A stretch of DNA of 64,000 nt. Source: Orobanche coerulescens. Taxonomy: Eukaryota > Streptophyta > Magnoliopsida > Lamiales > Orobanchaceae. Below, in pieces: positions 1 through 11,846 of the stretch. The translations under genes were made by a program, and so were the position numbers. Each line of letters begins with the position of its first letter. Position 1 is the first letter of the stretch. Below the pieces are notes generated by a model. It made no database searches. It was not told the origin of the DNA and saw nothing but the letters and a program-made list of their open reading frames with translations. The stretch is taken from NCBI GenBank assembly GCA_033398695.1, contig CM065814.1:106642501-106706500 (forward strand). The letters run 5' to 3'.

Positions 1-115
1 GAAATCACAAGGCCAAACGGCCGAAACTTAAAAGTTTAGAAAATGATTTCCAAAGTAACCTCAGTTACCAGATACCAAAAGAGCATTTCAAAATACTCAC
101 GCAGCGGAAAAAGAC
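1..115. other. Degenerate LTR-like flank, left piece
   Basis: No coding potential. The stretch ends in gcagcggaaa, a motif also seen in the chromovirus LTRs of this window (near 17637 and 24571), and it rejoins 5041-5779 once R1 is removed (target duplication aagac). I read it as part of an old minus-oriented chromovirus LTR; the family is uncertain. Confidence 0.35.
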
Positions 116-201
116 TGTTAGGCGTATTTTTATGCGCTTATTAATCATTATTTTATATCCATTTTGAGCCAAAACGGGCCAAAACGCCAATTTTTGGCCT
201 G

Positions 202-380
202 GGGCCGCGGCACACCAAGGTCCGGCCGCGGCACACGAAGGGGACTAGCAGGGCGCCGCACCAACTGTACCGGGGGCCGCGGCACAAGGATGCTGAGCCG
301 CGGCCCATGAAGAAAATGCGCCCAGGTATATAGGCGCTGAAGGTTAGGGGCCGCGGCACACACTTACTGAGCCGCGGCCC
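202..380. promoter_or_regulatory. R1 U3 palindrome ladder (GGGCCGCGGCAC)
   Basis: Copies of a 12-bp SacII-type palindrome start at 202, 223, 274, 295, 348 and 369, with a degenerate copy near 250. Within the pairs 202/223, 274/295 and 348/369 the step is exactly 21 bp. The second member of the last two pairs is in the opposite orientation (GAGCCGCGGCCC). The ladder lies about 100 bp upstream of the TATA box. A regulatory role is inferred from position. Confidence 0.6.
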
Positions 381-477
381 ACGTGGCGGTTTTGGTGAGT
401 CTTCCGCATTTCTGGGCCATTTTTTGGAGCCTGTTCTCAACCTAATTCCCGGACGCATTTTGGAGGCTAAGGACAGC

Positions 478-484
478 TATAAAT
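478..484 (+). promoter_or_regulatory. R1 TATA box
   Basis: tataaat in the 5' LTR, downstream of the palindrome ladder, at the place expected for the U3/R promoter of an LTR. The same box is in the 3' LTR near 4217. Confidence 0.6.
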
Positions 485-1310
485 AAGAGATTGAAGGTCA
501 GAAAAAGGGATCATCGATCATCAAGGAATTATTGGAGGAGATTTGTGGGCGACGACAAGACCACGGATCCCTTACGGTTTTTCTGAATTTTTCCGCGTCT
601 TATTTTCTAGATCTGTTCGAGTAGGATTGTGATTGTAGCCGATTACATGACGGTTTGATTTATTTACTTTTATTTCAATTTACTCGTTATTCGGATTGAG
701 TAGGATTTTTCTCATTGTTCTTAATGCTTTTTAATTGTCTGGCCAACAGTTGAATTGATTTGAATGTCTTTATGGATTCGGTAGATGAAATTTAGGCATA
801 GTTCTTGTGATAAAAATCATGATTATCGTGAGATAAGGATATACTCATGGGAATTGTGAAGCCTATTTATTGTGGGGATTCATGAACTGTTTTAGCTATT
901 AATTATCTAATTCGAATAGGAATATATCGAGTTAATAATTATTAGTATTTTCTATCGACCTTGGGAGAGGCTTTAGAATAATTTAGGAATTCCTGGCTTA
1001 CAATAAATTGAATAAAGGTGAATTGAATTAAATAAAGATCATTCCTGATTGTTTGAGGTGAAAATCATAATCCTACGCCCTTATTATTATTATTTTTATT
1101 ATTACTATTATTACTTTTTATTTATTTTTCTGCAATTAGTTTAGAAATAAATTCTATATAATTGTTCTTCAAATAAAATTACGAGTTGACTATATTTTGG
1201 TACTTAGTGAAATCAGTCCTCGAGGAAACGATATCTTACTTATCACTTTATTACTTGTTGACACCGTGCACTTGCGGCATAGTGTGAGGGAATTCCTCAC
1301 AACAAGTTTT

Positions 1311-1328
1311 TGGCGCCGTTGCCGGGGA
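1311..1328 (+). other. R1 primer-binding site
   Basis: TGGCGCCGTTGCCGGGGA, starting six bases after the 5' LTR end. This is the tRNA-complementary site common in plant Tat/Athila-type Ty3/gypsy elements. It fixes the element orientation as plus. Confidence 0.85.
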
Positions 1329-1415
1329 ACTGATTTTTCGCTATCATTACCAAGCGACTCTAATTTTAATTTGAAGTTTTTTTTCTTTAGTCCATATATT
1401 TTTATTTTTTTTATT

Positions 1416-2147
1416 ATGTTTTCCTTTGATTATCGTGACCCTTGGCATTTCATAAATTTCGATGATCTTAATAATTTGCCTAATAGAATAAATTTCTCCC
1501 CGAAACAAAAGACCATGTTTGAACATTGTGTAGACGCTCTCAAAAATCCTGATAGCACCCTTCTTGAGCGAGAATGTGCAAGTCGTGGTCTTGAGATTCA
1601 CTATGGTTATTTTCCAGCTCATCGATTTAGTATTGAAGTTGAGGGGGAGGTTGAGAAGAAAGACATGCTGAGTTTTAGGGTCGATCCCCCAGCACCTGAT
1701 AATTAGATAAAGTGTGATGAGCTTGTATAAGAAGTTACCATTGATGATGTTTCCAAAGAAATTTCATTAAATTGTCATCAAACTTCGAATAAAAAGGTGA
1801 ACACTTTTGTGCCTAAAATTTTATTAACGGTGCCACGCATAATTTTTCCTAAGTCCATAATGGGAGAGATTGGCCCCATTACTTTTGATTTTGTTGAGGC
1901 TGATTCTTTGAGTTCTAATGAGGTTGTTCATGATATATCTTTATTATTTACCCATTCGAACTCTGCTTATTTTTTCATACCTTATAATTATTATATTCTT
2001 CCATTATTTTTTGGTTGTCCGCATAATTATTCTTACTCATTATTTTTGGCAACCAGGCATGAACCAAAGCCTCCCTTGTGGAATAAGAGGCTTATAGATT
2101 GCAAGAAGGGGGTATTTGGTAATCTCCCTAGAAAGAAGCCACGTTAA
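1416..2147 (+). pseudogene. R1 internal ORF, broken by two stops
   Basis: A single reading frame of about 243 codons runs from ATG 1416 to the stop at 2145-2147, interrupted in frame by TAG 1704-1706 and TAA 1728-1730. The N-terminal part (MFSFDYRDPWHF...) is acidic and aromatic; the C-terminal part ends in a basic run (GNLPRKKPR). I recognise no zinc knuckle, protease, RT or integrase motif. That the frame stays open on both sides of the two stops suggests the family encodes a real protein, perhaps a gag-like or accessory protein. The function is unknown. Downstream (about 2187-2212) is the gctggatgggaggcaaccca stretch often seen in non-autonomous plant LTR elements. Confidence 0.5.
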
Positions 2148-3014
2148 TTTTTTATTTTCCACGTCGTGCTCAAGACGTAAAATAGAGCGCTGGATGGGAG
2201 GCAACCCATCATTTTTACTTGCTTTCTAGTTAGTTGTTTTTATTTGATTTTTAGTTAATAATTTTTTTTCTTTGTTTGGTTATTTCGTTTGGATTCGTGT
2301 ATTCTTGTTGGCCCTTGTTTCTCTAATATTTTTATATAACCCCAATGAGTTATCATCCTTCATATTCTAGTCTTTCTTGACCTAATGTCTACAGTTATTT
2401 CATGACTATAGACTAAGTTTGGGGGTCCCTCGTGATGTTGGGCATTATTTGAAGTATGGATTGACAGACGATTCCACTCAGACATGTGATGGCGTTCAAG
2501 AAGACATTTGGAATAAGATTCACTTTTCCTTATCTCTTTTATTTTCACATGAGTTTTATTGTTGATGATTTTATGTGTAGTGGAATAAATTGAAGCATGC
2601 GATATTTTCTTAATTTTTCTTGGTTATAAATTGCGATTTCATCATTGCTTTATTTTTCGTGCATGCTGTTGATGGTTTTTGCCAAAAAGCATGAATTGTT
2701 CGTGAATTTTTCGTGCTTCCGTGTGTAAAACTGATGTTACGATACTGATTTCTCTTTGAAGAAACGGTTAACTTTTGGTCGAGTTGCAGTCAGCGATATC
2801 TATTTCTGTTGAGTATTCATTTAAGTCTATATTTTTCGTTATTTTAGAAATCTTAGCAGATAAGAAAGGAGACATACGTGTTTTCAAATCACCGTCTATA
2901 CGTTTGGTTATACTTTTCGCGCAGCTAGTTGTCCAGTAACATGAGTCTTGTGGGCACTTAAATTGAGTTTAGAGTCGGACAGTTTTTCCCAAAAAGTCGA
3001 GATATTATACATAT
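2148..3014 (+). other. R1 internal non-coding region
   Basis: About 870 bp between the broken ORF and the internal tandem repeat. T-rich with no convincing coding frame. The second R1-like copy at 63096 starts at the counterpart of 2801. Confidence 0.5.
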
Positions 3015-3310
3015 TCTATGATGGGAAGTTTAGTAATCGGGGGTATTCACGTGACCCGTTGTTTATTCTCGCGTAAAACGACAACCCTGAATAGACTAAT
3101 GGTTTAGAAATATCGCATTTGCCGATGATAGGAAGCCTAGTAACCGGGGGTATTCACGCGACCCGTTGTTTACTTTCGCGTAAAACAGCGACCTTAAATC
3201 GGACGTGCGGGAATAGCTATTCGCGTTTTTTCTCCCCTGTAGAGGGGGACTTAGTAACTAGAAGCATCCATGTGCCCTATGAGTGTCTTTTACGTCAAAC
3301 AGTTCCCTAA
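3015..3310 (+). repeat. R1 internal tandem repeat, about 105 bp x 3
   Basis: Three diverged units begin near 3019, 3124 and 3240. Each has a (g)gaagyytagtaaycggggg-like start, then gtattcacgygacccgttg and cgcgtaaaac. The third is most diverged. Repeated at 63314-63605 in the second copy, so it is a family feature, possibly structural RNA or packaging related (inference). Confidence 0.6.
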
Positions 3311-3751
3311 TACATGAGAATGGAAATCCACCCTAGGGTTATCCCGATGAAACATCCCGAGATCCGAAACCTAGTGGTTAACTCGAATCTTATTATTGAT
3401 CATACATAAGGGAATGTTGTCCGAGGAGTAATTTTGATGATGAAACTCTTAAATTTTGCCACTAGACTGTGGGACCGGGCGAATTGGCTTGTTTACTCTA
3501 ACCCTTCGTATTAGCGGTCGGTTAAATTCACACTTGTTAATCTTTGAGCTTGATTTTCCTCATGAACGATCGATTAGCACTAAAAATGGTTACTTTGTGG
3601 AATCAGTGTCCTTGATGTGACTCACTATTACGATGCTCGTATTATTCTTTCATATTTTCAGGGTAGTATTGATTAAGTTGAGCACTATGGATTTGCACGA
3701 TCATTCACGATACTTTTTTATTTGAAATTGATTCTTTTTGCTTGAGGACAA

Positions 3752-3776
3752 GCAAAGGCTCAAGCTTGGGGGTATT
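3752..3776 (+). other. R1 polypurine tract region
   Basis: The purine-rich stretch aggacaagcaaaggctcaag and then cttgggggtatt directly precede the 3' LTR, as expected for the plus-strand primer. Similar tracts are typical of plant Ty3/gypsy elements. Confidence 0.75.
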
Positions 3777-5040
3777 TGTTAGGCGTATTTTTATGCGCTT
3801 ATTAATCATTATTTTATATCCATTTTGAGCCTAAATCTGCATAAATGAGCTGTTATTGCACTATCTCTATATGTTTTGTAGGAAATTGGAGTCCGAAAGC
3901 TCGAACGGAGAAAAACGGGCCAAAACGCCAATTTTTGGCCTGGGGTCGCGGCACACCAAGGCCCGGCCAGGCACACGAAGGTGACTAGCAGGGCGCCGCA
4001 CCAACTATACCGGGGGCCGCGGCACAAGGATGCTGAGCCGCGGCCCATGAAGAAAATGTGCCCAGGTATATAGGCGCTGAAGGTTAGGGGCCGCGGCACA
4101 CACTTACTGAGCCGCGGCCCACGGGGCGGTTTTGCTGAGTCTTCCGCGTTTCTGGGCCGTTTTTTGGAGCATGTTCTCAACCTAATTCCCGGACGCATTT
4201 TGGAGGCTAAGGACAGTTATAAATAAGCGATTGAAGGTCAGAAAAAGGGATCATCGATCATCAAGGAATTATTGGAGGAGATTTGTGGGCGACGACAAGA
4301 CCACGGATCCTTTACGGTTTTTCTGAATTTTTCCGCGTCTTATTTTCTAGATCTGTTCGAGTAGGATTGTGATTGTAGTCGATTACATGACAGTTTGATT
4401 TATTTATTTTTATTTCAATTTACTCTTTATTCGGATTGAGTTGGATTTTTATCATTGTTCTTAATGCTTTTTAATTATCTGGCCAACAGTTGAATTGATT
4501 TGAATGTCTTTATGGATTCGGGAGATGAAATTTAGGCATAGTTCTTGTGATAAAAATCATGATTATCGTGAGATAGGGATATACTCATGGGAATTGTGAA
4601 GCCTATTTATTGTGGGGATTCATGAACTGTTTTAGCTATTAATTATCTAATTCGAATAGGAATATATCGAGTTAATAATTATTAGTATTTTCGATCGACC
4701 TTGGGAGAGGCTTTAGAATAATTTAGGAATTCCTGGCTTACAATCAATTGAATAAAAGTGAATTGAATTAAATAAAGATCATTCCTGATTGTTTGAGGTG
4801 AAAATCATAATCCTACGCCCTTATTATTATTTTTATTATTACTATTATTATTTTCTATTTATTTTCTGCAATTAGTTTAGAAATAAATTCTATATAATTG
4901 TTCTTCAAATAAAATTACGAGTTGACTATATTTTGGTACTTAGTGAAATCAGTCCTCGAGGGAACGATATCTTACTTATCACTTTATTACTTGTTGACAC
5001 CGTGCACTTGCGGCATAGTGTGAGGGAATTCCTCACAACA
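3777..5040 (+). repeat. R1 3' LTR
   Basis: 1264 bp, same ends as the 5' LTR, followed directly by the aagac duplication. It retains the 80-bp segment (3832-3911) missing from the 5' copy. Confidence 0.9.
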
Positions 5041-5779
5041 AAGACTAACCATAAAGATACTCTAGCAAATGAATACAAGAACCAATCAAGAAACTCAATG
5101 CACAAAACATGTCCTAGCCAAGATCCTCCTAAAGCTCATCTTTTCACGACCGCTACATGCTCGATACTCCAAGAACCTAAAAAGAAATCCCACGACGGGG
5201 TCAGCCATAATATCCAACAATGATAACCGTCACATGACATTAATAATTACATACCAATGAGAATACAACATAAGAATACGACCAACGTAATCTTACCGCC
5301 ATAACATTACTTACTCGAGTAATTCTCATGAGAATAACCATTATCACATTTCACATCTCGTACTCGATTAACCAATAAACTCGAACATAATATCTGTATT
5401 GCACCTCAAACAATACTCAAGATTCTCAAACTATCATAACCAACTCACGATACGGAAAAGTACCAGTTCTGACCAATACGATCCATCGGATAGCATCATC
5501 AAATCCCAAAAAGATAACCGATTGTCCATCACAAGACGAATACCAAAGGAAATATGGAACATACCTCGAGATATGAAGTGCCACGACAATCATATCAGTC
5601 TAATCCGAGATCAGATCAATACAATACGGACACGGTCCTAACACAAGACCTACAAATGCATACTCATATGACCACGTCAATATGCTCACAACAATAACAA
5701 TGATGTATACTCAATGGAAATCCGACGATCCAGCGCCCTCAGCATAGATCCCCTTGATGATCCTATCAGATCATCATAA
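5041..5779. other. Degenerate chromovirus LTR-like flank, right piece
   Basis: Continues 1-115 after removal of R1. No coding frame. The segment 5720-5779 (gatccagcgccctcagcata, gatgatcc) resembles the element C LTR near 46172-46215, so this is likely an old related LTR on the minus strand. The CACTA element inserted at its right edge, next to taa. Confidence 0.4.
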
Positions 5780-5812
5780 CACTACAACATTATAGGCCTA
5801 TTGCGACACACG
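5780..5812 (+). repeat. CACTA left terminal inverted repeat
   Basis: CACTACAACATTATAGGCC then tattgcgacac. The inverse match at the right end is imperfect (gtcgcaaaaagcccagtatt), differing at several bases. Confidence 0.8.
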
Positions 5813-7050
5813 CTTATGCGACAGTGTCACTGAACTACCACACTTATGCTTCTAGTGTCATATATTTACATCATTTATGCGTCACATACATATTGTGTCG
5901 TAGTTTAGTGACACACGCGCGACACTCCTTTTTATGTCTCGAAATTACGACAATTTATTTGCGACACCTCCATCAAATGTCATAATTATACCACATTTTT
6001 AGAACAGTGTTGCATCTAGTGTCGTATATTTATGTCACTTGTGTGTCACATACATATTGCGTCGTAGTTTAGTGACACACGCACGACACTCATTTTGTGT
6101 CTCAAAATTGAGACAATTTATTTGCGACACCTCCATCAAATGTCATAATTATACCACATTTTTAGAACAGTGTTGCATCTAGTGCCGTATATTTACGTCA
6201 CTTGTGTGTCACATACATATTGCGTCGTAGTTTAGTGACACACGCACGACACTCGTTTTGTGTCTCAAAATTGAGACAATTTATTTGCGACACCTCCATC
6301 AAATGTCATAATTATACCACATTTTTAGAACAGTGTTGCATCTAGTGTCGTATATTTACATCACTTGTGTGTCACATACATATTGCGTCGTAGTTTAGTG
6401 ACACACGCACGACACTCGTTTTGTGTCTCAAAATTGAGACAATTTATTTGCGACACCTCAATCACATGTCATAATTATACCACATTTTTAGAATAGTTAC
6501 ATCTATTGGCGTATATTTACGTCATTTGTGCGTCATCTATATTTTGTATCGTATTGTAGTGACATGGATGCGACACTCATTTTTGTGTTTCTAAATTGTG
6601 CTGATTTATTTATGACACCTCAATAAAATGTCACTATTATACTATAGTTTTAGAATAGTGTTGCATCTAGTGTCGTATATTCACGTCACTTGTGTGTCAC
6701 ATACATATTGTGTCGCAATTTAGTGACACACGCGCAACACTCGTTTTCATGACTCTAAATTGCTACAATTTATTTGTGACACATTAATCAAATGTCATAG
6801 TTATACCATATTTTTAGAATAGCGTTACATCTAGTGTCGTATATTCATGTCATTTGTGCGTCATCTATATTTTGTGTCGTATTTTAGTGACACGGACGTC
6901 GACACTCATTTTTGTGTTTCTAAATTGTGTCATTATTTATGAGACCTCAATAAAATGTCACTATTATACAACACTTTTAAATTGGTGTTGCACACGAATG
7001 GCACACATTGCATCACTTTTTGTTATGGAGTTTGTACTAGTGGCACAAAA
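5813..7050 (+). repeat. CACTA left subterminal tandem repeats, 163 bp
   Basis: The marker acatacatattg recurs at 5884, 6048, 6211 and 6374 (steps 164, 163, 163), followed by more diverged units up to about 7050. Each unit has several gtgacac, gcgacac and tgtcgta words. In En/Spm such subterminal words bind TnpA; here that role is inferred from position. Confidence 0.8.
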
Positions 7051-9303
7051 ATAACAATAAAAAATAATTTTAAATACCAATAAATATTTCACTAAAATCT
7101 AAGTCAAAATCAAATTTAACTGATCTGTAAGCTCTAAATTTTCAGAGGATAAACTTTCGCCCTCGTTTCTTCATGGACGAAGAAACAACGTCGTTTTAAG
7201 TATTTTGAAAAATTCCGGCTACATTGATGTAAATTGTACAACGTCGAGAAAATTAGATCGACTACAAAATTTATTTGGGACTGATTCAGTCCAATAGTTG
7301 TGGGACTATTTATGATTTAAACTCTGCTGATATTTATTAATCGAAACTATGGTTGATAATGAGCATATATGTACGATCACACAAAAATGTGATCCCAGAT
7401 GATCATTATGGCAGTGGATCGATATTTGCTACAATGAGCACATTTCTTCTCGCACCTAAATTTGAAGCATCGTTTCACTTAACTAATCAACTATATAGCT
7501 CAAGATATGCACCCATCAAAGCAAATCACTTACTAGCATCATATCTCAAGAATATGATGGAACGCATCTATCGAATCGCACAAAGATAAACAATTCAGTA
7601 TTTAACCAAAACCGCCCAAATGGGCTCTAGATATAGAAATGTCACACTTTATTTAAAGAAGAATGTACTAATAAGAAACCAAAGTCTACTGGGGAAACAT
7701 CATAAAATCTGACATCCTTTTTCAGTCAGATGTGTATTTCTTCAAAATACTAGGCAAAGGTCAACTCTTAAAACATATTCTCATATTTCTTTCGAAAAGG
7801 TTAGTTCAATATGCTAGATATAACTCAGTTTCATACGGAGTCACAAACAGCTGGATTTCCGTCATTGCTATAACAGGAATCAACTATCTTTAAACTATGT
7901 TAAGATCTTGTACTGGGTTCGGGTGAACTAACGAGGACGTGTTCTGAATTATACAGAGAGCATCTATAGAATGCGTAACCGCCCCCATCCAACAACAGTA
8001 ACTAATCATCCACGACGAAAGAGCATTAATGATCTAGAGGACTATAAGAGCAATATATATAATTCACCTCTAGGAAGCTGATTAATACTGAAACAAGAAA
8101 ATAACTTAGATAATCAATACGCATGATACCACCTAATAGGCGGGCTACGTTCCCGCCTGCAGCCTCACTTTTCGACAGGCCTCAATTTTTCTTTTTCCTT
8201 CATAATGCTATGTGTATACAAAAAAACTATTATAGAAGCTCGTTCAAGTTTTACTGTTAGGCCTCAAATTTCCCTTCACCTATAGCCTCTTGAATCACAA
8301 CTACGGTCGTGATGCACGGTCCTTACAAGTAAAAACAAGGCCAAAATCAATCGTAACCTCTGCACTGAGACTCAACACAACGTTACAAATCAAGAGCCGA
8401 TTCACAGAGCAAAAGTCGATAAAATCAAGACTCTTACAATGTAAGAGAGCAATATCGTGGTCAATGGTGGAATCTTGAGCTTCGTTATTGTAACTAAGAG
8501 CCTCTCCTTCTTCAACCTCGCCTCTTCCATCTCTAATCCCATGCCTATTATCCTCTTTCCTCAATCTCTACTGCCCACAGATATCATCGAACAAAAAAAA
8601 AAGGAAAAAATAAACTAAAATAAAATACTAACAATTAAAACTCCTTCATCAAAGCTTTTCTTTTCTTTTTCCTTCACCGTTCACTTTTCTCCAAAAAATC
8701 TAATGAAAGTTACTGTTTGAGACCAATGATTGGGTACGAGGATTAGCCGATCGATGTCCTCCCGATGTAATTCCGAAGAAGAGAGAGGCACACCTTCTGG
8801 GATCGTATTATGATGCAATACTAGGCTGAGCTGTACCGTTTTCATCTATTGGATATTGTGGTGGCATGTGCGTGTTTTCTGGTCCACATGGATTCCAGGT
8901 ACTCTATGACAGAAGAGAGAGAGCACGACCATACACTGCTGCTGCATCTAAGTGGGACGAGATCAGTGATCCCTTGAAGCCTGAAAAGTATCGTAGTTTT
9001 TAATTAGAAATTTAACTTAAAAGGAGCTCACATTCAAGTAAAACCGTACGTGGATCCAACCGAGCACAAATTTGTACTCAACTCAAATTCAGATAAAATC
9101 AAATCACACTCCCATGGCACTTTTACTCCAATTCATTTAAGGATGATTCAAGTTCTTTCTGATTCAACTTTTTTCAAGGAATTCAAGATTCACTATATTC
9201 CCTTTTTTTAATTTAAACGCATGAATAGACATTAAAAGTAGACCTCAACATATTAATAAGTGAGGTATAGCAACATCCGGTTTCGGTGCCCCTCAAGAAT
9301 ACG
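7051..9303. other. CACTA interior, unassigned
   Basis: About 2.25 kb with no recognisable transposase domain. It holds short unrecognised open stretches (for example plus 7353-7589). A minus-strand stretch at 8811-8903 reads like an exon fragment (contains NPCGPENTHMPPQYPIDENG) and ends at an in-frame TAA. It could be degraded CACTA sequence or a captured host gene fragment; I cannot name it. Confidence 0.4.
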
Positions 9304-9652
9304 TCTATGTTGCTCGGACTCGGTTATTTTGTGAAAGATTTCCATGATTTTGGCCTAAATGAAGTGTTGAAGTGTCATAAGTATGGGAGTGTTGAGGATC
9401 CGACACGGATGTAATACCCGGTTGTAATTCAGTAATTATCATTCAGTAATTATCATTCAGTATTTATCATTCAGTAACTGATACTCAGTAATTTCACTCA
9501 TTATTGATCATCTGTCACTCAGATTCAGTCATGGTATTCATCATTCAGAGTAATTGTACCGTGTATCAATCGTCACTCATCACTAATCTGATTGGAGTTT
9601 CGTGCCGTGTTTATCATCATTGTCATTTTCGTTGCGAGCTGTGCGTGAGGAG

Positions 9653-10211
9653 TAGCGCATGCTACATACTCCTTTTAGCGTACGCTAATTGGGTATAGGT
9701 AGTGCACGCTACCACTCAGCTTTAGCGCACGCTAAGGTTACCCTGGCTGCAGCCTAAGGTACTGACCGCAGTGAGCAGGCAGCGCACGCTACGAATGGTA
9801 AGTAGCGCGCGCTAGCAAGTTGTAGTAGCGCACGCTAATATGTGGTGTAGCGCGCGCTAAGGACAGATCAGGTTGAGTCCAGTGGCTACTGGACTGCACT
9901 GGATTAATTCTTAGCGCACGTTATGTGTTGTTTTTAGCGTACGCAATCGATGTTATAGCGCACGCTAAATAATGGTTGTAGCGCACGCTATCGAGGTCAG
10001 ATCAGAGGTCACGTAGTTTCTGGATTCCAGTACTGGGCATCAAATTATTCGTTAGCGCATGCTAACTATGGGTTTTAACGTACGCTAGTAGTATGGCCGT
10101 AGCGCACGCTACAAAAGGTACGTAGCGCGCGCTACCGTGTTCGGACAGTGGGTACTGGAATACCCAAATTACCCGTTAGCGCACGCTATGCACAAGGGCT
10201 AGCGCACGCTA
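9653..10211. promoter_or_regulatory. Element A U3 ladder: 18 copies of TAGCGYRCGCTA
   Basis: Motif starts: 9653, 9676, 9700, 9723; 9780, 9803, 9826, 9848; 9912, 9935, 9956, 9979; 10053, 10076, 10100, 10123; 10177, 10200. Steps inside groups are 21-24 bp; linkers between groups are 54-74 bp. So there are four quartets and a pair, the pair ending 12 bp before the TATA box. Several copies are perfect palindromes (TAGCGCGCGCTA, TAGCGTACGCTA). Linkers hold words such as ccagtactgg. This looks like an array of dimeric protein sites (inference). Confidence 0.75.
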
Positions 10212-10223
10212 ACCTGGACTGAC

Positions 10224-10230
10224 TATAAAT
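10224..10230 (+). promoter_or_regulatory. Element A TATA box
   Basis: tataaat, 12 bp after the last palindrome of the ladder. The copy in the 3' LTR is near 27163. Confidence 0.65.
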
Positions 10231-11846
10231 TGGACAGTTTAGTCAGACTTCGTCATTTGTCATCTAATTCTCATTCTCTCGTCGGTTCTTGGCGATTTGG
10301 GCGATTTAGAGAGTATTCATCAAGGTGTAATCATCAATCATCATCTTCAAGTCTTTGAGTTGGATTAATCATCACTTCATCATCTCCAAAACATCGAATC
10401 AAAGGTATTAATTTCTTGGATTATCATTGGAATATGTTAGATATGGATTATCTACCTTGGATAAATATATTCCTACGGATTTAATGGTTATTTTCGGAAT
10501 TGTTTTCAAGAACCCTTGGGGTTGACTTTGGTTAATTGGGGATTTTCCGATTGATGTTGTTGTAACCATGAATTATGGATTCCTAATGGATTATTGATAT
10601 CATTGGAAGTGTTTTGATGGTTTGTAATACTCATTTTGGTGTGGGTTTCGACATATTCGGGATCGGATATTTCCGAAGTTGTGTGGTTGGTTATGTATTC
10701 GTTGGAATGCCCTATGAGTTTGATTATCGTTGATTCAACCTTTGGGTTAGTCGTGTTTTGTTACTTGATGCGTGTATTGAACGATTGTTGGTAATTATTG
10801 TTATTCAAGGTTGTTCGAGCGACCGGTGTTTCCCTTAGGACGTTGTTCGTGGACGGACATTCTTCATCGGTATTGAGTAAGTTAAATCTTACTCGGTTAA
10901 AAGGATACTCATTCCTTTTGTCGTTGATTGCTCATAATCATAATTCATTCATCATAATATTAATCATTTTGAGACTTGTAATTGTCGAATAATCATTTCA
11001 TTCACGAGGAACGACGGTTCCAAATCATTTCATTGGGTTATCAATCACGTCACTATTACTTTCATATCGGTGAGTCATCTTGGCCTTGTCTAATTATTAT
11101 CCATTGATATTCATCATGGTCATTCTCGTTCATGTGACCTTCCGGTTTCATATTGCGTGGCCGGGTGTGGTCAGTGGAATTTTTAGTCGGGCACACGATG
11201 GTCATGTATTGGGTTCACCGATACATCGGACCGTGCACACGGTAACGCTTACCTCCGTGAGACTAATTAGGTACAAGGACGGGTGTGTCCGGTCATTCGT
11301 CTTGTACACTTGCACAGAACATTACGGGCGTACTATGATACTCCTCTTCAGCGTAATTCATAATTAAGAATATTTCATAACTTCAGTTAATTCATGATTG
11401 TGTAATTTCAACTCTTGAGGATTGTTGTTCTGTGTAAATGACCCCGTTGGGGGATTTTGTTTTCAGGTCATGGCAAGGCAAAGGCACGGGAAGAGCATGT
11501 TGACGGCGACGAGTCCCAGTGATACTAGTAGGGGGCCCCAGTCATCCCGTCTGTTTCAGTCATTTCAGTCATTTCAGTTATTCTGTCATTTGTATTTTCC
11601 GCTGCAAAATTCCGTTTGAGATGTTTAATTATTCAGGGTGGTGTATTTTATCTCCATATAAAATATACTAGTATTCTGTTTTGTCCTGGTGTAATGTACT
11701 TAAACTCCTCATCGGAGTATTTGGTAATATAATGTAGTTCGGTACTACAATTATATTATTTAATTCATCATTTTCATTTGCCTGGTGGGTCCCAGTCGGG
11801 GATTCACGGCACTGTAATATCCACCTAGTTTAGGGTGTTACAGAGT

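Larger units (their letters stand above)
116..1304 (+). repeat. R1 5' LTR
   Basis: Direct repeat of 3777-5040. It starts tgttaggcgt and ends cctcacaaca. It carries a ladder of CCGCGG palindromes (202-380), a TATA box (tataaat, 478-484) and an ATT-rich microsatellite (about 1081-1125). Compared with the 3' copy it lacks about 80 bp after position 170 (present at 3832-3911). Confidence 0.9.
116..5040 (+). mobile_element. R1: non-autonomous LTR retrotransposon
   Basis: Complete element bounded by a perfect 5-bp target duplication aagac (111-115 and 5041-5045). LTRs begin TG and end CA. A primer-binding site follows the 5' LTR and a polypurine tract precedes the 3' LTR. The internal region of about 2.47 kb has no reverse transcriptase, integrase or protease, so it must be mobilised in trans. 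The PBS and the tract around 3752-3776 (aggacaagcaaaggctcaag, then a G-rich run) resemble plant Ty3/gypsy elements of the Tat/Athila branch; that assignment is inference. A second near-identical partial copy begins at 63096. The LTRs look about 98 percent identical by eye apart from an 80-bp indel, so insertion is fairly recent. Confidence 0.88.
9410..11842 (+). repeat. Element A 5' LTR
   Basis: 2433 bp. Contains 18 imperfect 12-bp palindromes (9653-10211), a TATA box at 10224 and a long AT-rich R/U5 with no credible ORF. Confidence 0.88.

Noticed and set aside
148..458. Overlapping minus-strand open frames rich in Pro/Arg/Gly in the R1 LTR
   Set aside because: They are produced by the GC-rich palindrome ladder read in several frames; no domain, and the 3' LTR copy reads differently.
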